Assembly (NCBI RefSeq): GCF_030272615.1
Contig: NC_081409.1
Location: 617,775,755 to 617,839,754, forward strand
DNA from: Cryptomeria japonica
Lineage: Eukaryota > Streptophyta > Pinopsida > Cupressales > Cupressaceae
Length of the DNA stretch: 64,000 nucleotides
Reading direction: 5' to 3'
Position 1 is the first letter of the stretch. Each line of letters starts with the position of its first letter. The notes beneath the pieces were generated by a model. That model searched no databases, was not told where the DNA came from, and saw only the letters and a program-made list of their open reading frames with translations. A program made the position numbers and the translations under genes. Below are positions 25,494-37,223 of the stretch, in pieces.

Positions 25494-26324
25494 TGTTGAT
25501 GTGTTTTTATGCATTTCAAACACAGAATAAAATACCAAATGTATTCTATCCTCTCTTGATCAAAATCTTGTTGGATGCTAAATTGATTGATCAACCAAGA
25601 TGACTCCAAGGTTTCTATATCAGGTCTTGACGTGTAGATATCTCAATTGGTTGATGTGATTGTTGGTAATCCAAGGGGACTTGCATTGAATGCTTGAATG
25701 CTTGAATGCTTGGATGTTGGTGGAACTTAGATTCTAATTACTTGCTTGGAAAATAAAATGGCAAAAGACATAGGGTCGAGGAGTCTATTCTAATCCTAAG
25801 AATATAGGAACGATGGACAATCTTTGGTGAAACTTGACTAAGCCTTGCTTTGACATGCAAAGCAACAACTCCACAAACCTTAGTGTGATCTTTTAAGGTA
25901 AGTACATGATGTTCAAATCTCTATCAACAAAAAGGATACCATCAAGGCAATGCATATCAAAGTGTGAATAGCAATTGAAGTTAAGCTTATTTAAGGATTC
26001 TAGTTGACCACACGAAGAAAACTTACAATCAGCAAATTGCTAGTGGTATGGATATATAACTTTCACCATTGATCATGCACAAAGTTCTTTCATTCATCTA
26101 AACAACATGAAAATGAATTGAGAAGTAGAGACCATGCAATTTGTTGAAATAACACATTAAATTCACCATAGCTTCAATGAAATCATATGCTCTTTACAAC
26201 AAAGTCTTGACAACAATCTTTGCCTTTTCCTAATCTAACTTCTTTCTAATTGCTAACTATTGATTGCTATCTATGAACTATTATCTATTACTCTACTCTT
26301 GTTCTATTCTTGTTAAACCCCTTT

Positions 26325-28033
26325 TGTCATGTCCCCATCCTTAACTCAATAATCAGATTAATTGCACATTTCACATTGTAGTAATAGTTAGCTGTATATT
26401 AATAACAATAGTAGCATAGAGACATTGTGGAAAATCGTCTTATCCCAGAAGACTTGATGATCTTTGTATCAAGCCTCCAAGTAGAACATAGGGAATAAGA
26501 TGAAGACGAGGAATTGATATCCACCCATTCCCATGATCAAGTTATGAAGAGTTAAGAAAATTCTGAACCGGTGACCATAATACTGATGTCACACAAGTAC
26601 TCATGAAGGTCTCGTAGGCAGAACCTTATTGGCATAACAAATAACAATGAAGACTTATCATACCTGAAGGTAATTCCTATTGGCTGCATCTTATTGATTA
26701 TGGCATTAGCAAACACATAGTTAGTGGCAGACCAGATCTGATGCATGTCAGATCTTGCAACAATTAATTATCAATACATGTATTAGAAGAGCAGCGGTCT
26801 TATTACCACAGGCAGCAAACAAGATAGTATAAATAATGAAAACCAGTTGCTATGATGTGTATATTTAACAAAGAGAATTACATGAAGGGACAATAATTGT
26901 TATGTTAATCACATATTAGCATCGGTTATGAAAAGTATCTTGTGGCGGCGATTCACAAATAAAAATTGTATTTATTGAGGGACGTTAACTTTTAGGGGGT
27001 TGTGTGAGTAGAAGAGACACAACTTTTTTATTGATGTGAGAACTATAAAATAGGTTAGGATGGGAAAAGTAAAAGGCATCGAAGGGATGGAGACTGATAA
27101 GATATAAGATATTAATACTCAGAAAGATCGATCAGATAATATGAAAAGTATCTTGTGGCGGCGATTCACAAATAAAAATTGTATTTATCGAGGGACGTTA
27201 ACTTTTAGGGGGTTGTGTGAGTAGAAGAGACACAACTTTTCTATTGATGTGAGAACTATAAAATAGGTTAGGATGGGAAAAGTAAAAGGCATTGAAGGGA
27301 TGGAGACTGATAAGATATAAGATATTAATACTCAGAAAGATCGATCAGATCAGATCAGAACTGTTAATAAGTTACAGGCAGTAACATCCTTGTTCTTGGT
27401 GGTATGCATGGGATGCGCTTAATATGTATGCTTAATATATGAAGTCTGATAATGTTTCTATGCAGAATTTAGTAATAATACTAATAATATTAATATAGAC
27501 TGTAATATGTATGACAGTCATACTTAATTTCATATATATTCATAATACATAAGAAGTTAGTATACTTATAGTCTAAATCATGTTATTACTGTCAGTATTT
27601 AAGAAGATGGGATTGAGATGTTCCAAACAGGGGCAGTCTAAATCCAAGCAATAGGTTAAGTCCCAAGATAGGGTGGGGATCAGCAACCCATAAGCCTTGA
27701 GGGTATAGACCCAAGAGAGTTAAGGGCTTGGATCTGTAAACTTTGAGGGAACATATTGTAGTTGGTCTCTAAGCGCTTTGGTAACATACATATCCTCCTT
27801 ACTTAAAGCTGAAGTAGTAACAAAGGTTGGTACTTGCTTTAAGAGTTATGGAAGACAAACTTAATTTTCTAATATGGTTGATGAACAATTCACTTATTAA
27901 TAATAAATTAATTGAACTATGGATAGCATGGATTTGATTCATGTTAAAACAGATTTGTCTCCTAATCAATTTAGTTTAAGTCATAAGTATATTGAAATAG
28001 ATTAATTATTTTAATTAGGTAGGGGACATTACA
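26325..28033 (+). mobile_element. Solo LTR, 1.7 kb, perfect target duplication
   Basis: Starts TGTCATGTCCCC and ends GGGGACATTACA, with terminal sequences that are nearly inverted copies of each other. It is flanked by CCTTT at 26320-26324 and 28034-28038. It interrupts the P-family LTR that starts at 25494. It contains a 213-bp tandem duplication and no coding sequence. Confidence 0.88.
26928..27353 (+). repeat. 213-bp tandem duplication inside the solo LTR
   Basis: Two head-to-tail copies starting ATGAAAAGTATCTTGTGGCG at 26928 and 27141, differing at only a few positions. The near identity shows the duplication is much younger than the surrounding debris or has been homogenised. Confidence 0.92.
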
Positions 28034-28534
28034 CCTTTACAAATGAGAGATTTGAGCCTTTTATAGTGCTATCCATACAATTCAATGGCTCAGATTGATT
28101 CACAATCATTGGCCAAGATTACAAGATGGAAACCTTAATTAGGGTTTGTTACAACAACTCCCTCGAACCAATGAGAAAATTACATTTAGGTTCAATATTG
28201 AATGTGAACCAATAGAAAATGGGGGTAGGTATCTCAAAGTTTGTGTCTCCATAAGATGAGTCAGGTGCATTGCATCTGGACATGCCGATGTAGAATCTCT
28301 TGATTGGTTGAGTGGTGACTAGGATGCCACCTCAATTTGCACTTATTATTTAAATCGGTCTTACTCTTCATTTGTACTCCAATCCTTGATCAGTTTTTAG
28401 ACCTTCATTTGTACTTGCAATTGCATTAGCAAACTTGATTGGCATTTTCTCATTTCTTTGCACTTCGGCATTTTGATCTTCATTCGTACTACCATTTGGT
28501 ATTAATCCTTTCATTTGATGTGGCGGCATTTTGG

Positions 28535-28960
28535 GTTTCATTTGTACCAAGGATATTTTACATTTCGTTTGCTTGACTTTCATTTTGCCAAATCCGAACT
28601 TGAAGTGGTGGCTTTTGAGGCTTCGTTCGTACCAAGTTCATTTTGCATTTCGTTTGTACCACTTTCATTTTGCCAAATCCGAATTGGAAGTGGCGGTTTT
28701 TGAGCCTTCGTTCGTACCAAGTTCATTTTGCATTTCGTTTGTACCACTTTCATTTTGCCCAATCCGAACTTGAAGTGGCAGCTTTTGAGGCTTCATTCGT
28801 ACCAAGTTCATTTTGCATTTCGTTTGCACCACTTCCATTTCGCCAAATCCGAACTTGAAGTGGTGGCTTTTGAGGCTTCGTTCGTACCAAGTTCATTTTG
28901 CATTTCATTTGTACCACTTTCATTTTGCATGAACAAAGTTTTCCTTGCTAAGTCGGCCAT
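28535..28960 (+). repeat. 85-bp tandem array, about five copies
   Basis: The motif CTTCGTTCGTACCAAGTTCA recurs at 28621, 28706, 28791 (CTTCATTCGT) and 28876, spacing exactly 85 bp each time. Because 85 is not a multiple of 3, the array opens related frames in all phases on both strands; none is a gene. Weaker CATTTGTAC-type relatives extend to about 29460. It lies in the U3 of the P-family LTR, in the place taken by hairpin arrays in the relatives at 45.6 and 52.6 kb. Confidence 0.92.
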
Positions 28961-29684
28961 TTGGAGTTCATTTGTACTAAATTGATTTGAGGGATCAAAA
29001 TTTAATTACTTTGCTCTATCAAAATGGATCGGCAATTTTGTGTTCATTTGTACCTCCTCTTTGTCAAATTCAAATATGATGTTGGTGGGATTTCAAGGTT
29101 CATTCATCCCTCAATCAAATTGGCACTTCAAGGTCCATTCGTACTGTGATCAAATCGGCATTTGGAATATTAAATTTTACTTGTCTTCATTCAACAAAGC
29201 TAATCAGACTTTTAAGCTTTGCTTGCACAAGCTAGAAATTGACCAACATGCTTTCATCTCTCCTTAGCGTCAATTCTCTCATTGCCGATCAGTGATTTTG
29301 TCTTCATTTGTACAAAATTGATGATTTGAAACCCTCTCATATGAAATTGTTTAATTCTGGCTTAAGGTGGCGGCACTTGGAGGATCATTTGCACAAAGTT
29401 TGATCAACTTTCTTTGTCTCCTCGATTCTAAGCAATTTGGCCTTTAGGGCTTCATTTGCATAATCACACTTGATGAAGATATTACCTCTCCCTTTTGAAC
29501 AAAAACCTCCTAATGCAAAATCGGCCTTTGATGCCTCATACGTACAAACTTGAACTTACTAAGCAAGCACTCCTCAAGGTCACTTTTTTGGAGCAAACTC
29601 ATGCCTTCGTCAAATTTTCATTTTAAAACCCTAGTTTGACCTATGACATGAGATGTCATTGCTTGTCTATTCTTGAAAGCAACT

Positions 29685-30845
29685 TGTTGACGTGGCTAAA
29701 ATCGTATTGCTACAACTATATTCAGCCAATGCAGAATAGAATTATTATGCTGAGTATTCTATCCTCTCTTGTATAAGGAATCCCTAATGCTGTTATAATT
29801 GATCAAAGGGGACAACCTCAAGGTTCCAAATGTCAGTTCATGACTGCGGGATAACTCAGTTGTTTGATGTGTTTTGCTGGAAACACAAAGGGGACTTACG
29901 TGGTTAGATAAAATTAGTTTTTTTTGTATGGGTTCCCTAAGACTCTACAGTCTTGACTTCATTGAATTTCTCTTTAATATGATGCTGTTTTGGACTTCAA
30001 CTTTCTGATAAAAAAGGGAAAAAAAGAGGGGAAAAGAGAGACAAAACAGCTAATTAATCTACCTAAGACAACATATTCAGGAAAATAGATTGCAACCTTC
30101 AAAAACCAGATTTAACTTTACCAGTTAATAAAGCACAATTATGTAAAAACTGATGCAATCTTCAAGGAGAGAGAGATTTTCATGCTATTAAACATAAATG
30201 TAGAATTTTTACATCCATCCATTTGATATTTAACAATTGAACTAAGCATATAAGTGGGTTCAGACTAACCATGTAGGGGGAGTGACAATCAGTCAATCCT
30301 TAATGGCATGAACTCCAAGGTTTCTATCAAATACTAACTTGAAAATACTATTTGAAAACAAAATACATGACATGAAAATTAAATAGTGAAGAAGGAGACC
30401 ATGCACTCACATAAAATTAAGACAGCTTTAAGTTCCATTAAATCTGCATAAAATTCTCTAGAGTTTCAACAACAATCTTAGAACTTCTTACAAAAAGAGG
30501 GAAAAACAGTCCCTTATATAGATTTCCAAAATTGGATGAATGGCCCAGATTTGATCTTACAAGTGGCCCAGATTCATCCTCCAAGGCATGGCTGCCCATA
30601 CCTATTAATAAGGAACAAATATCTCCTTACCAACTACCAACTAACTAATAACTACCCAACATAAAGTTGTCCCCCAAAAAGTGCACTTGCGTGGGGTTCA
30701 AAATTTGCAAAAGCACTTTAGTGGGGAGAAGAAATAACTATTTTGGAAAAGTGCATTTGGGATTTGGAAAGAAATAACTATTTCTAGAAAAGCACATTTG
30801 AGAATCCCAAAATGGTTTCTCTCTCCAAAAAGTCACTCTCTATAT
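29685..30845 (-). mobile_element. P-family LTR fragment
   Basis: Begins TGTTGACGTGGCTAAAATCG, then TATCCTCTCTTGTATAAGG and a GGGGACTTACG block, as in the other P-family LTRs. A minus-strand TATA box, CTATATAAGGG (about 30511-30522), marks the core promoter. Sequence right of it is short and diverged, so most of U3 is missing. It directly abuts the previous copy without a target duplication, which suggests recombination or deletion between two LTRs. Confidence 0.6.
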
Positions 30846-31181
30846 CTAAATAGTCCCCCCAGATATCCCGGTTCGCGCGCACTCCACCCGAACATGCTCT
30901 AGAAACTTTATGCACACAACCTTCACCAGATCGAGGGGAGGCATAGGCGGATATAACATCCGGTAAGCAGTGTCCTTGCAGTGATTATCCACCTCCTCTA
31001 CCACCTGGTTCCAATCAGCTCCTTCGGTCCCATACTCTTGCATGACTGCCTGAAATTTGTTGGCACTTGTTAAATCATTAATAGTGTACAAACCTCCTCC
31101 TTTCTTTATCTGGCCTTCCCAAAGAAGTTTGAATTCACTCAGATCCATGTCTGGCCTCGAACCGCCAATTAGAGCCCTCAA
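30846..31181 (-). CDS. Intact 111-codon frame of unknown identity
   Basis: Uninterrupted frame with helical, charged content (LSEFKLLWEGQIKKGGG, ADWNQVVEEVDNHCKD, VCIKFLEHVRVECARTG). It abuts the truncated hAT gene at 31181, where that gene stops abruptly. No start codon is certain, because the first Met coincides with the join. It may be the 3' end of another element's gag or of a host gene brought in by rearrangement. I do not recognise the family. Confidence 0.35.
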   Translation of the reverse strand: MRALIGGSRPDMDLSEFKLLWEGQIKKGGGLYTINDLTSANKFQAVMQEYGTEGADWNQVVEEVDNHCKDTAYRMLYPPMPPLDLVKVVCIKFLEHVRVECARTGISGGTI

Positions 31182-32249
31182 GAGTTTCGTGGGGTTTCTG
31201 CATTTTTCACCTTGCTGGAGGCATCAACAGATTTCAAGAACACTACATTCTCCTTGCAAGCAACCAAAAAATTGATGATGGTGCGGTTCTTGCCATCTGT
31301 CCACCCATCGGAAAGAATGGTGTAGCCATAATTTGCCCATTCAATTTTTTGATCCTCCATCACTTCTCTTGCCCTAGCAACTGCATTTGTGAGCAACTTG
31401 TAAGTGCAAAGTGAAATTAGGTCTTAGTACACAATTTTGATTTAATAAGCAAGAAATCTAAAAAATAATTAAAAATGAAATCAAGTGGACTATGTAGTAA
31501 TTTACTAACCTCCCACTTAAATCCTTGCGAGAAGGGGCCTTGTACCCCTTTCTTGGAACCATCATAGCAGTCACCAAATTCAGCCAATAAGCATTGTCTG
31601 CCACATTGAATGCAATGTTGTTGAAGTACCAAAAATCAGCTACTGCAATGTCAGTTTTCTCATGTACCTCCTTATTCCATCCAGTGGCCTCTAATGATGG
31701 TTGTGCTCCAGGTGTGTTCTTGGGCACAAAATAATCACCTATGGACCTTGATCGTGATGATGGAAGTGGAACAGTGCCAGGTACTCTACTAGAGGAAGCA
31801 GAAGCAATGGGCGAGGTGATGGTGGGTTTGCGGATACGTGGGCCACGCCGAGAGCCCACTATGCCCTCAAGTGCTTCTTGTTCTTCTTCAAGGTCAACAG
31901 AAACACCTTGAGATTCAGCTATGGCTGATCTCATGGCTAGCTTTGCTCTCTCCCTTTGCAATTTCTTCTCTTCCCCAGCCGCAAGTAGGGCATTCATTTG
32001 TCTTTTTATTTCTTCATTGGTCCCAGGGCATGCTCTAGCATCATGCCTGTCTATTCCTGCAAGGTGGTATTTGAGGCAGTTGATGCTTCCATGAAGTATT
32101 TTCTCACACTTTATGCATATAACTGACCTAGGATCAGGTCCCTCATAGGCATACCTCCATGCCCCATCTCTAGCACCTCTAGGACGGGTGCCTATATATC
32201 CAGATGGGCATGGATCTAGTGGCCATTGCTCCCTTGCGATGATTAATGC
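31182..32249 (-). pseudogene. hAT-type transposase/DUF659 protein, 3'-truncated
   Basis: Minus-strand gene remnant with two coding blocks. The first (32249-31506) starts after a TTAAG acceptor-like site. It carries a BED-type zinc finger, CIKC followed by LKYHLAGIDRHDARAC, a coiled EEKKLQRERAKLAM stretch, a basic PRIRKP patch, and WYFNNIAFNVADNAYW leading to GYKAPSRKDLSGRL. A 109-bp intron (31397-31505, donor GTAAAT, acceptor TTACAAG) keeps the frame into block two, LLTNAVARAREV, YGYTILSDGWTDGKNRTIIN and FLKSVDASSKVKNAE, the DUF659 core with the Asp of the RNase H-like fold. The protein is cut at 31181, losing the rest of the catalytic domain and the hAT dimerisation region. Such genes move as DNA transposons or become domesticated. 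Confidence 0.85.
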
Positions 32250-33000
32250 TTACTTAACCTACACATAGAAAGTGAAAAAAAAAATTAACTTTTTAGTTAA
32301 ACAATTTAGCAAACTATCTACATTAGTTTAAATAAATTTAGACATCATTCAAAGTTTTTTTTAAAAAAAAGTAGGGTTTGAATTTTTTTTTGAAAACTAG
32401 ATTCTTCAAAAAAATTGTGAAAATTCAACAAAACTTGTCAAATCTAGTGAAAAAATTGTGAAAATTCAACAAAACTTGTCAAATCTAGTGTTAAATCTTG
32501 TGCAAATAACTTAGAAATGATTTAGACTACCTAGGAATCATTTCTGATCCATCTAAATGCAACAAAAAATCAACAAATTGTATTAAAAAAGCATAGAAAA
32601 AAAATAAAAAAACTTACCTAGGAATCTGATTTTCCCTTCAAATCCCCTTCAAATCCACTTGGAATCACTTAAAAATAAATCCAAATCACCTTGCAAGTCA
32701 TTCCAAGTCAACTTCCCCCTTCTTAGCCCAAAACCCAATCAAAAAACAAAAAATGAATTCTGTTTTTGCCGTTTTCGGCTAAGAGAAACAGGCGGGCGAG
32801 TTTTTGTCACGGACTCGCCGATTTTTTGCCAAAAACTCGCCAAAAACTCAGCGAGTAGAAGTCAAATCTACTCGCCAGGCCCAAAAAATCGACGAGTTTT
32901 TGCTACTCGCCAAGTAGTCCATCTATGGTCGCCATCACATGAAGGAATGATGGGCATTTATTTCTGCATGGGGAATATCCATTGTATGTTGGGCAAATTT
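32250..33000. repeat. hAT 5' flank: tandem duplication and ACTCGCC cluster
   Basis: A 42-bp direct duplication (AATTGTGAAAATTCAACAAA...) lies at about 32413-32492. At 32795-32925 the heptamer ACTCGCC or its complement GGCGAGT occurs about six times, some copies facing each other (CGACGAGTTTTTGCTACTCG). Sub-terminal repeats of this kind are known transposase-binding sites in hAT elements. The position upstream of the BED/DUF659 gene fits, but no terminal inverted repeat or 8-bp target duplication was confirmed. Confidence 0.45.
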
Positions 33001-34010
33001 GATGTAATGGGGTGAATTTAATGCACGAATGGATGCCATTTTTGGGCTTATTCGAATTGATTGTATATGGGTTTCATGGGTATTAATTGCTGATTCCCAC
33101 CTTGTTGCATCTTGAGTGGAGAATCTTTTGGGGAAACCCTAATTAGGGTTTTGCATGTATCCAAGGCCAGAAGCCTATCTAAAGGGGTGACCCCCTCATT
33201 TATAAAAGGGAGGGAGCTTTGTATGAAATTGTTGCGATAAGTGATAATAACAATGAAACATTGTTCTCTGATGGTGTACACTTAAGTTATTTTTTTAAGA
33301 CTTGTATGGTTTCACCTTCCTCAGTTAGAGTAGAATTTTATTTTCTCAGTTGTTAGATAAAGTGCTTTGATTTCAATGGAGAATGTAATGGTGTTTGATG
33401 AATTCCTATGGTTCATACTTTTTGCATCTTGCTGATTGGAAGTTGCAGTGTAAAGTTAGTTTGAACCCCCAAATTTCTGCTAAGTTCGATTGCGAATGGT
33501 CGTTTGGATTGCGCCGTGTTGGGTATTCAAATGTACTTTCTCAATATGAAAATCCTTTGACATCCTCAGAAGATTGCACCGGTTCTTGCGGAGTTGTAGT
33601 TTATCTTGGCGAAGCAGAGCTTGGTTTATTTGGAGTTCGTCCACTAGAGCACTATCTATTGATTATCATTGCCCTTGGGAGTAGATTTAGATCCTTCTAA
33701 ACCCTTTCCCCTTTATTTTCAGTTGATTTTAGTCCATTCGAAGCAGCAGCATCACAAAATTGCCATATCCGATGATGAAGTTCCAGCCACAGTGAAGAAG
33801 TGAAAGAACGTTCCAAACGTAAGGCCCCTTGGATTACTAGCAATCACACCCGCCAACTGAGTCACGTCTGTTGCATGAAGGAACCTTGGAGTCAGCCGTT
33901 TGAACTTTCCGCAATCTTAGCATATGGTTAAACTTTGATCAAGAGAGAGTGAAGTGACCATTGCTTACTTTATTCTGTGTTAGACGCTGTCCTAAAAAAC
34001 ATGTCAACAG
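33001..34010 (+). promoter_or_regulatory. LTR-like or promoter-like segment with TATA box; no gene
   Basis: Contains CCCTAATTAGGGTTTT and then TTTATAAAAGGGAGGG at about 33199-33214, a textbook plant TATA box as found in many LTRs. Downstream frames (for example 33395-33700, 101 codons) match nothing I know. Borders were not identified. It may be a promoter of a lost retroelement. Confidence 0.4.
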
Positions 34011-34415
34011 GTCCCCTATGTTCCAATAAACTTGAAATGAAGAATATTTCTCAATAAACTACCAAACGTACTCGTACACAAATTCTTGAGGCTGTTAGAA
34101 TGGATGATGTCAGCAGTATAAAGTCTGAAAATCTTATTTATAACCCCCTCAGGAATGCCTTTACTGTCATGAACTGGTAAGATCTCATCAACATTCAATT
34201 TTCAAGTGCTATGGTGACTATCCCATGCACACAAATCCATGCAATCAGCTGCTACCTCACTGCAAGATCTAATAAATTTTTGATCAGCGTTATAGAACAG
34301 CCTTAAAAAATTAATGTGCAAGATGGAAAACAAGAACCAAGTCTGAAGTTTCTTCTCTAATTTGCTGTACTACAACCAACAGATTCTAGATTGGGAACCA
34401 TGCAATTCTCATTTG

Positions 34416-36150
34416 CTAGCCATCTTGAAAGAATGTTGCCTTTGACAAACCATGAACAATCAAAATTATCTTCTCCAAAGGTAATCTATTAGTTTCCATA
34501 ATCAGCTCTTCAGTTAGATGGCTCCAACACACATTCAATCCTCTTGTTAGAATAAAACCTTTAGATACCTTTCGTCCCTCCAAAGTGACAAGTAAAGGTG
34601 CTTTCATGAATTAAGGAATAGCAAATACATTATGAAAAGTCATACCTTTTGAGAAGCTTGGGGCAACAAACACATCCTCATGCTTAGCCTTAAAATCATG
34701 AACATTAGCAAAATGATATCTTAAACCAATGTCATCCTTATAAATCATATCCATCATCTCACGACAAACTAAACCATATGGACTGTTGTTCACAATCATA
34801 AAATCAGTGTTTGCTTCATACCTTCCACTGGTGTCTTTGTAGTACTCATGCAACTATTCTTCTAATTTTGGTTGCTCATCAATAGTTGCCGATCTATCAA
34901 GTATACCCCTTTAAAATCTGTGTGCATAACCTGTTATAGCTGCAATCCCATGGCTGCAACTTGGATCATCATGTGAAGATTGAACCTCCAAGTTCAAGAG
35001 TTCATATTCTTGATTTAGTTCCCAATCCCTGTCAACATATTGGATCTCCTTAGTATGTAAAATGCTGGAATCATTGTGCCCTATTTCATCGCTTTGGAGC
35101 TCATCAATCCTTTCAACTATTTGTTTGAACTCCATCACCCTTGTACTAGCTTCTTTTTCCTTGGTTTTGGCTGCAATAGATATCTGATTTTTTGTTTTGT
35201 ACAATGAAAAATGGGCCATACTTAGCTGTAAGCAAAGTTCATTAGTTTCTTTTTGCTTGTCTTTAGCGAATTTGATAGCAAGATCCCTATCCATTAAAAA
35301 CTGCAAATAATTTGATTTTATCTTTTCTAATGCTTCTTTGATTGTGTGCAATTGAGTCTAGTGACTCCACTTGCAATTCCTTTTTGCCTCTCCTCAATTT
35401 GAGTTTTCCAAATAAGATCTTCAATGTATTTATGAGAATCATCTGCCCTTGTTAAAACTTGCACGATCTTTTCCTCTATGACCAATAATTGGTCCTTCAA
35501 ATCCTGCAATGGTAAAGGCCTTTGTTCATATTCATCAAAGTGACATGGGCTACTGGACATTAAATTTTCTGAATTGTTCTCAATTGTAGGAACATTATCA
35601 CCATCAAATTGAATTGTCTTACTAGATGCCATGCACTCTTATGGTAGAAATGGTGGGACAGCTTTATGATCACACATAGATTCATCAAGGGAATCCACCT
35701 CTTCACAAGGGTCATCAATAATGATCTCTAGGTCGCTAACAAGGAGACTTATGTGCCCGTCATCTGTAGCAATCATTGATTCTTTCTCCTTACAACCCAT
35801 TGTGTCATTCTACTAGAACCAAACAGTGTTAGTCCTATCTTGTTCATTGTTGGTCCATACTTCCTTTGCTGACTTATCTTCAGATTCTTCGATCTTATGG
35901 ACATCAATAAACTCATCTTTATTGATAGAAGCACATGGAGAATTAGCTTCATCCTCAATTTGAGAGTCATCAGGACTCATAGAAACAATTTCCTCTTCCT
36001 GAACCTCCTGAGATGATGGCATAAGTATACTAGAATCTTTAGTAGGCTCAACATTAACACACTGTTCAATTGTGATGTTTGGATAAGTAATTGGATAATC
36101 TTTTTGTTCCTCTTTTCGTTCTTCTTCCAGCATCTTTACCATTTTATCTG
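34416..36150 (-). pseudogene. Orphan coding region of an LTR element without RT
   Basis: A decayed reading frame of about 575 codons runs leftward from 36142 through 35773 and 35327, shifts frame near 35350 and continues to 34416, with several stops. The first part is acidic (EEERKEEQKDYP, VQEEEIVSMSPDDS). The middle is a predicted coiled coil (ALEKIKSNYLQFLMDRDLAI; KEKEASTRVMEFKQIVERID). The end has VCREMMDMIYKDDIGLRYHF and EDVFVAPSFSKGMTF. No Gag, protease, integrase or RT motif occurs between it and the primer site at 36.5 kb, so the element was non-autonomous or carries an unusual first frame. Its layout parallels the element at 59.2-63.4 kb. A further short frame lies at 34198-34016. The left LTR was not found. 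Confidence 0.6.
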
Positions 36151-36482
36151 TGCATTGGTGATTAGGATCCCAGGGTCTGTTGTAGGAAAAGAAAAGGTTT
36201 TATCTTCTTGATTCATTCTTGCTACCTTCGTGATTTCTTGCTACCTTCGTGATTTCTTGCATTGAGAGAATCCTTCTCTTTTACTTATGCTTTCTCTTTA
36301 AAAAAAAGAGCTTTCAACCCTTCAAGATGCTTGCCCAATTTTATGAATGTCTCATTATATTTTTGATAACTTTGTTTCAATTTCAACAGGTCTTCTAAAA
36401 AATCTTTTCAAAAGTCTTCATTTTTTTTCACCAACTCTCAATTGCAACCTGATCCAACACAATTCTGAAAATGATTTTTAAC

Positions 36483-36570
36483 TGATAATCCCTTGGGCTG
36501 GTAGGATGCACAACTTTGATACCACTGTGATAATCCCTTAGGCTGGTACGATGCACAACTTTGATACCAC
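36483..36570 (-). promoter_or_regulatory. Duplicated primer-binding site region
   Basis: Two 45-bp copies of a block ending TTTGATACCACTG lie head to tail, at 36483 and 36528. On the minus strand each gives TGGTATCAAAG, close to the tRNA-iMet primer site TGGTATCAGAG. The right copy abuts the LTR start at 36571. Confidence 0.7.
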
Positions 36571-37223
36571 TGTAAAGACCCCTTTCCAAATTCTCAATTT
36601 TCCCACTTAGGATAATTACTTCTGTGTGAATACAAGCCCCCCGAATTGTTTGTCTTCAGCTTAATGGTGTGGTAGCTTTGTACATTTAAAAACAAATTTG
36701 ATGTGCAGGCTTGATATGGAGAATGCATTACGATTCCAACAACCATATTTCAAATAACTATATCGATGCCAATAATGCTCAGAGTTAAAATATTGTAGAA
36801 TAGAGAAAATTGTTAATTTTGTATCAGACTGTAGCAAAATAATCAGAAATAATAGAACCAAAGCAATGTGCACAATAAACACCAATATACAAAAATAATA
36901 TATCTGACATTATTTACAGCAGTAGAAATACTATGTTAGGAGCTTTTACAAATGATAAATTAATTTTCATACAAGATATATTTCATGTTAGCATTGAAAG
37001 TTGTTAGCTTACAGATTTAGCACTTAAACCCTTTATCTTCTGCTCACAATTCAACCAGCCAGCTAGACGTCCTCCAATGAGAACACTCAACATAAGGAAC
37101 ACCCTTGACTCCAAGAAAGAAGATAGTGCTCAGTCACAAGTGAAAACTGGAATGTGCTAGGCAAGAAGAGAAAGCCTGCGATGAAGGATATCCACTTTCT
37201 AGGGATGCACACCTCCCAAATAG
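36571..37223 (-). repeat. LTR of the orphan-frame element, part 1 (split by copia)
   Basis: Starts TGTAAAGACCCCTTT next to the primer site. It is interrupted at 37223 by the copia element and resumes at 56657. The two parts together make an LTR of about 2.0 kb that ends AAAGGGGACCTTACA at 58008. On the minus strand this is the 5' LTR. The joining is supported by the AATAG target duplication of the copia insertion. Confidence 0.7.

Larger units (their letters stand above)
25494..29684 (-). mobile_element. P-family long LTR copy, interrupted and truncated
   Basis: Starts TGTTGATGTGTTTTTATGC and continues with CACAGAATAAAATACC and TATCCTCTCTTGA, the same beginning as the LTRs at 43307 and 50934. 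It is split by the solo LTR 26325-28033. On the minus strand a TATA box (CACTATAAAAGGCTC, about 28054-28068) lies in the same relative place as in the other two, so the LTR reads leftward and the part right of 28068 is U3. Here the U3 holds an 85-bp tandem array instead of the hairpin arrays. The expected GATGTGTGAA...GTCACAACA terminus is not present; the copy ends at the next P-family start. Confidence 0.7.

Noticed and set aside
28368-28985. Overlapping frames on both strands around 28.4-29.0 kb
   Set aside because: By-products of the 85-bp array, which opens all phases.
33395-33700. 101-codon + strand frame
   Set aside because: No start context, family resemblance or splice partners; lies in LTR-like DNA.
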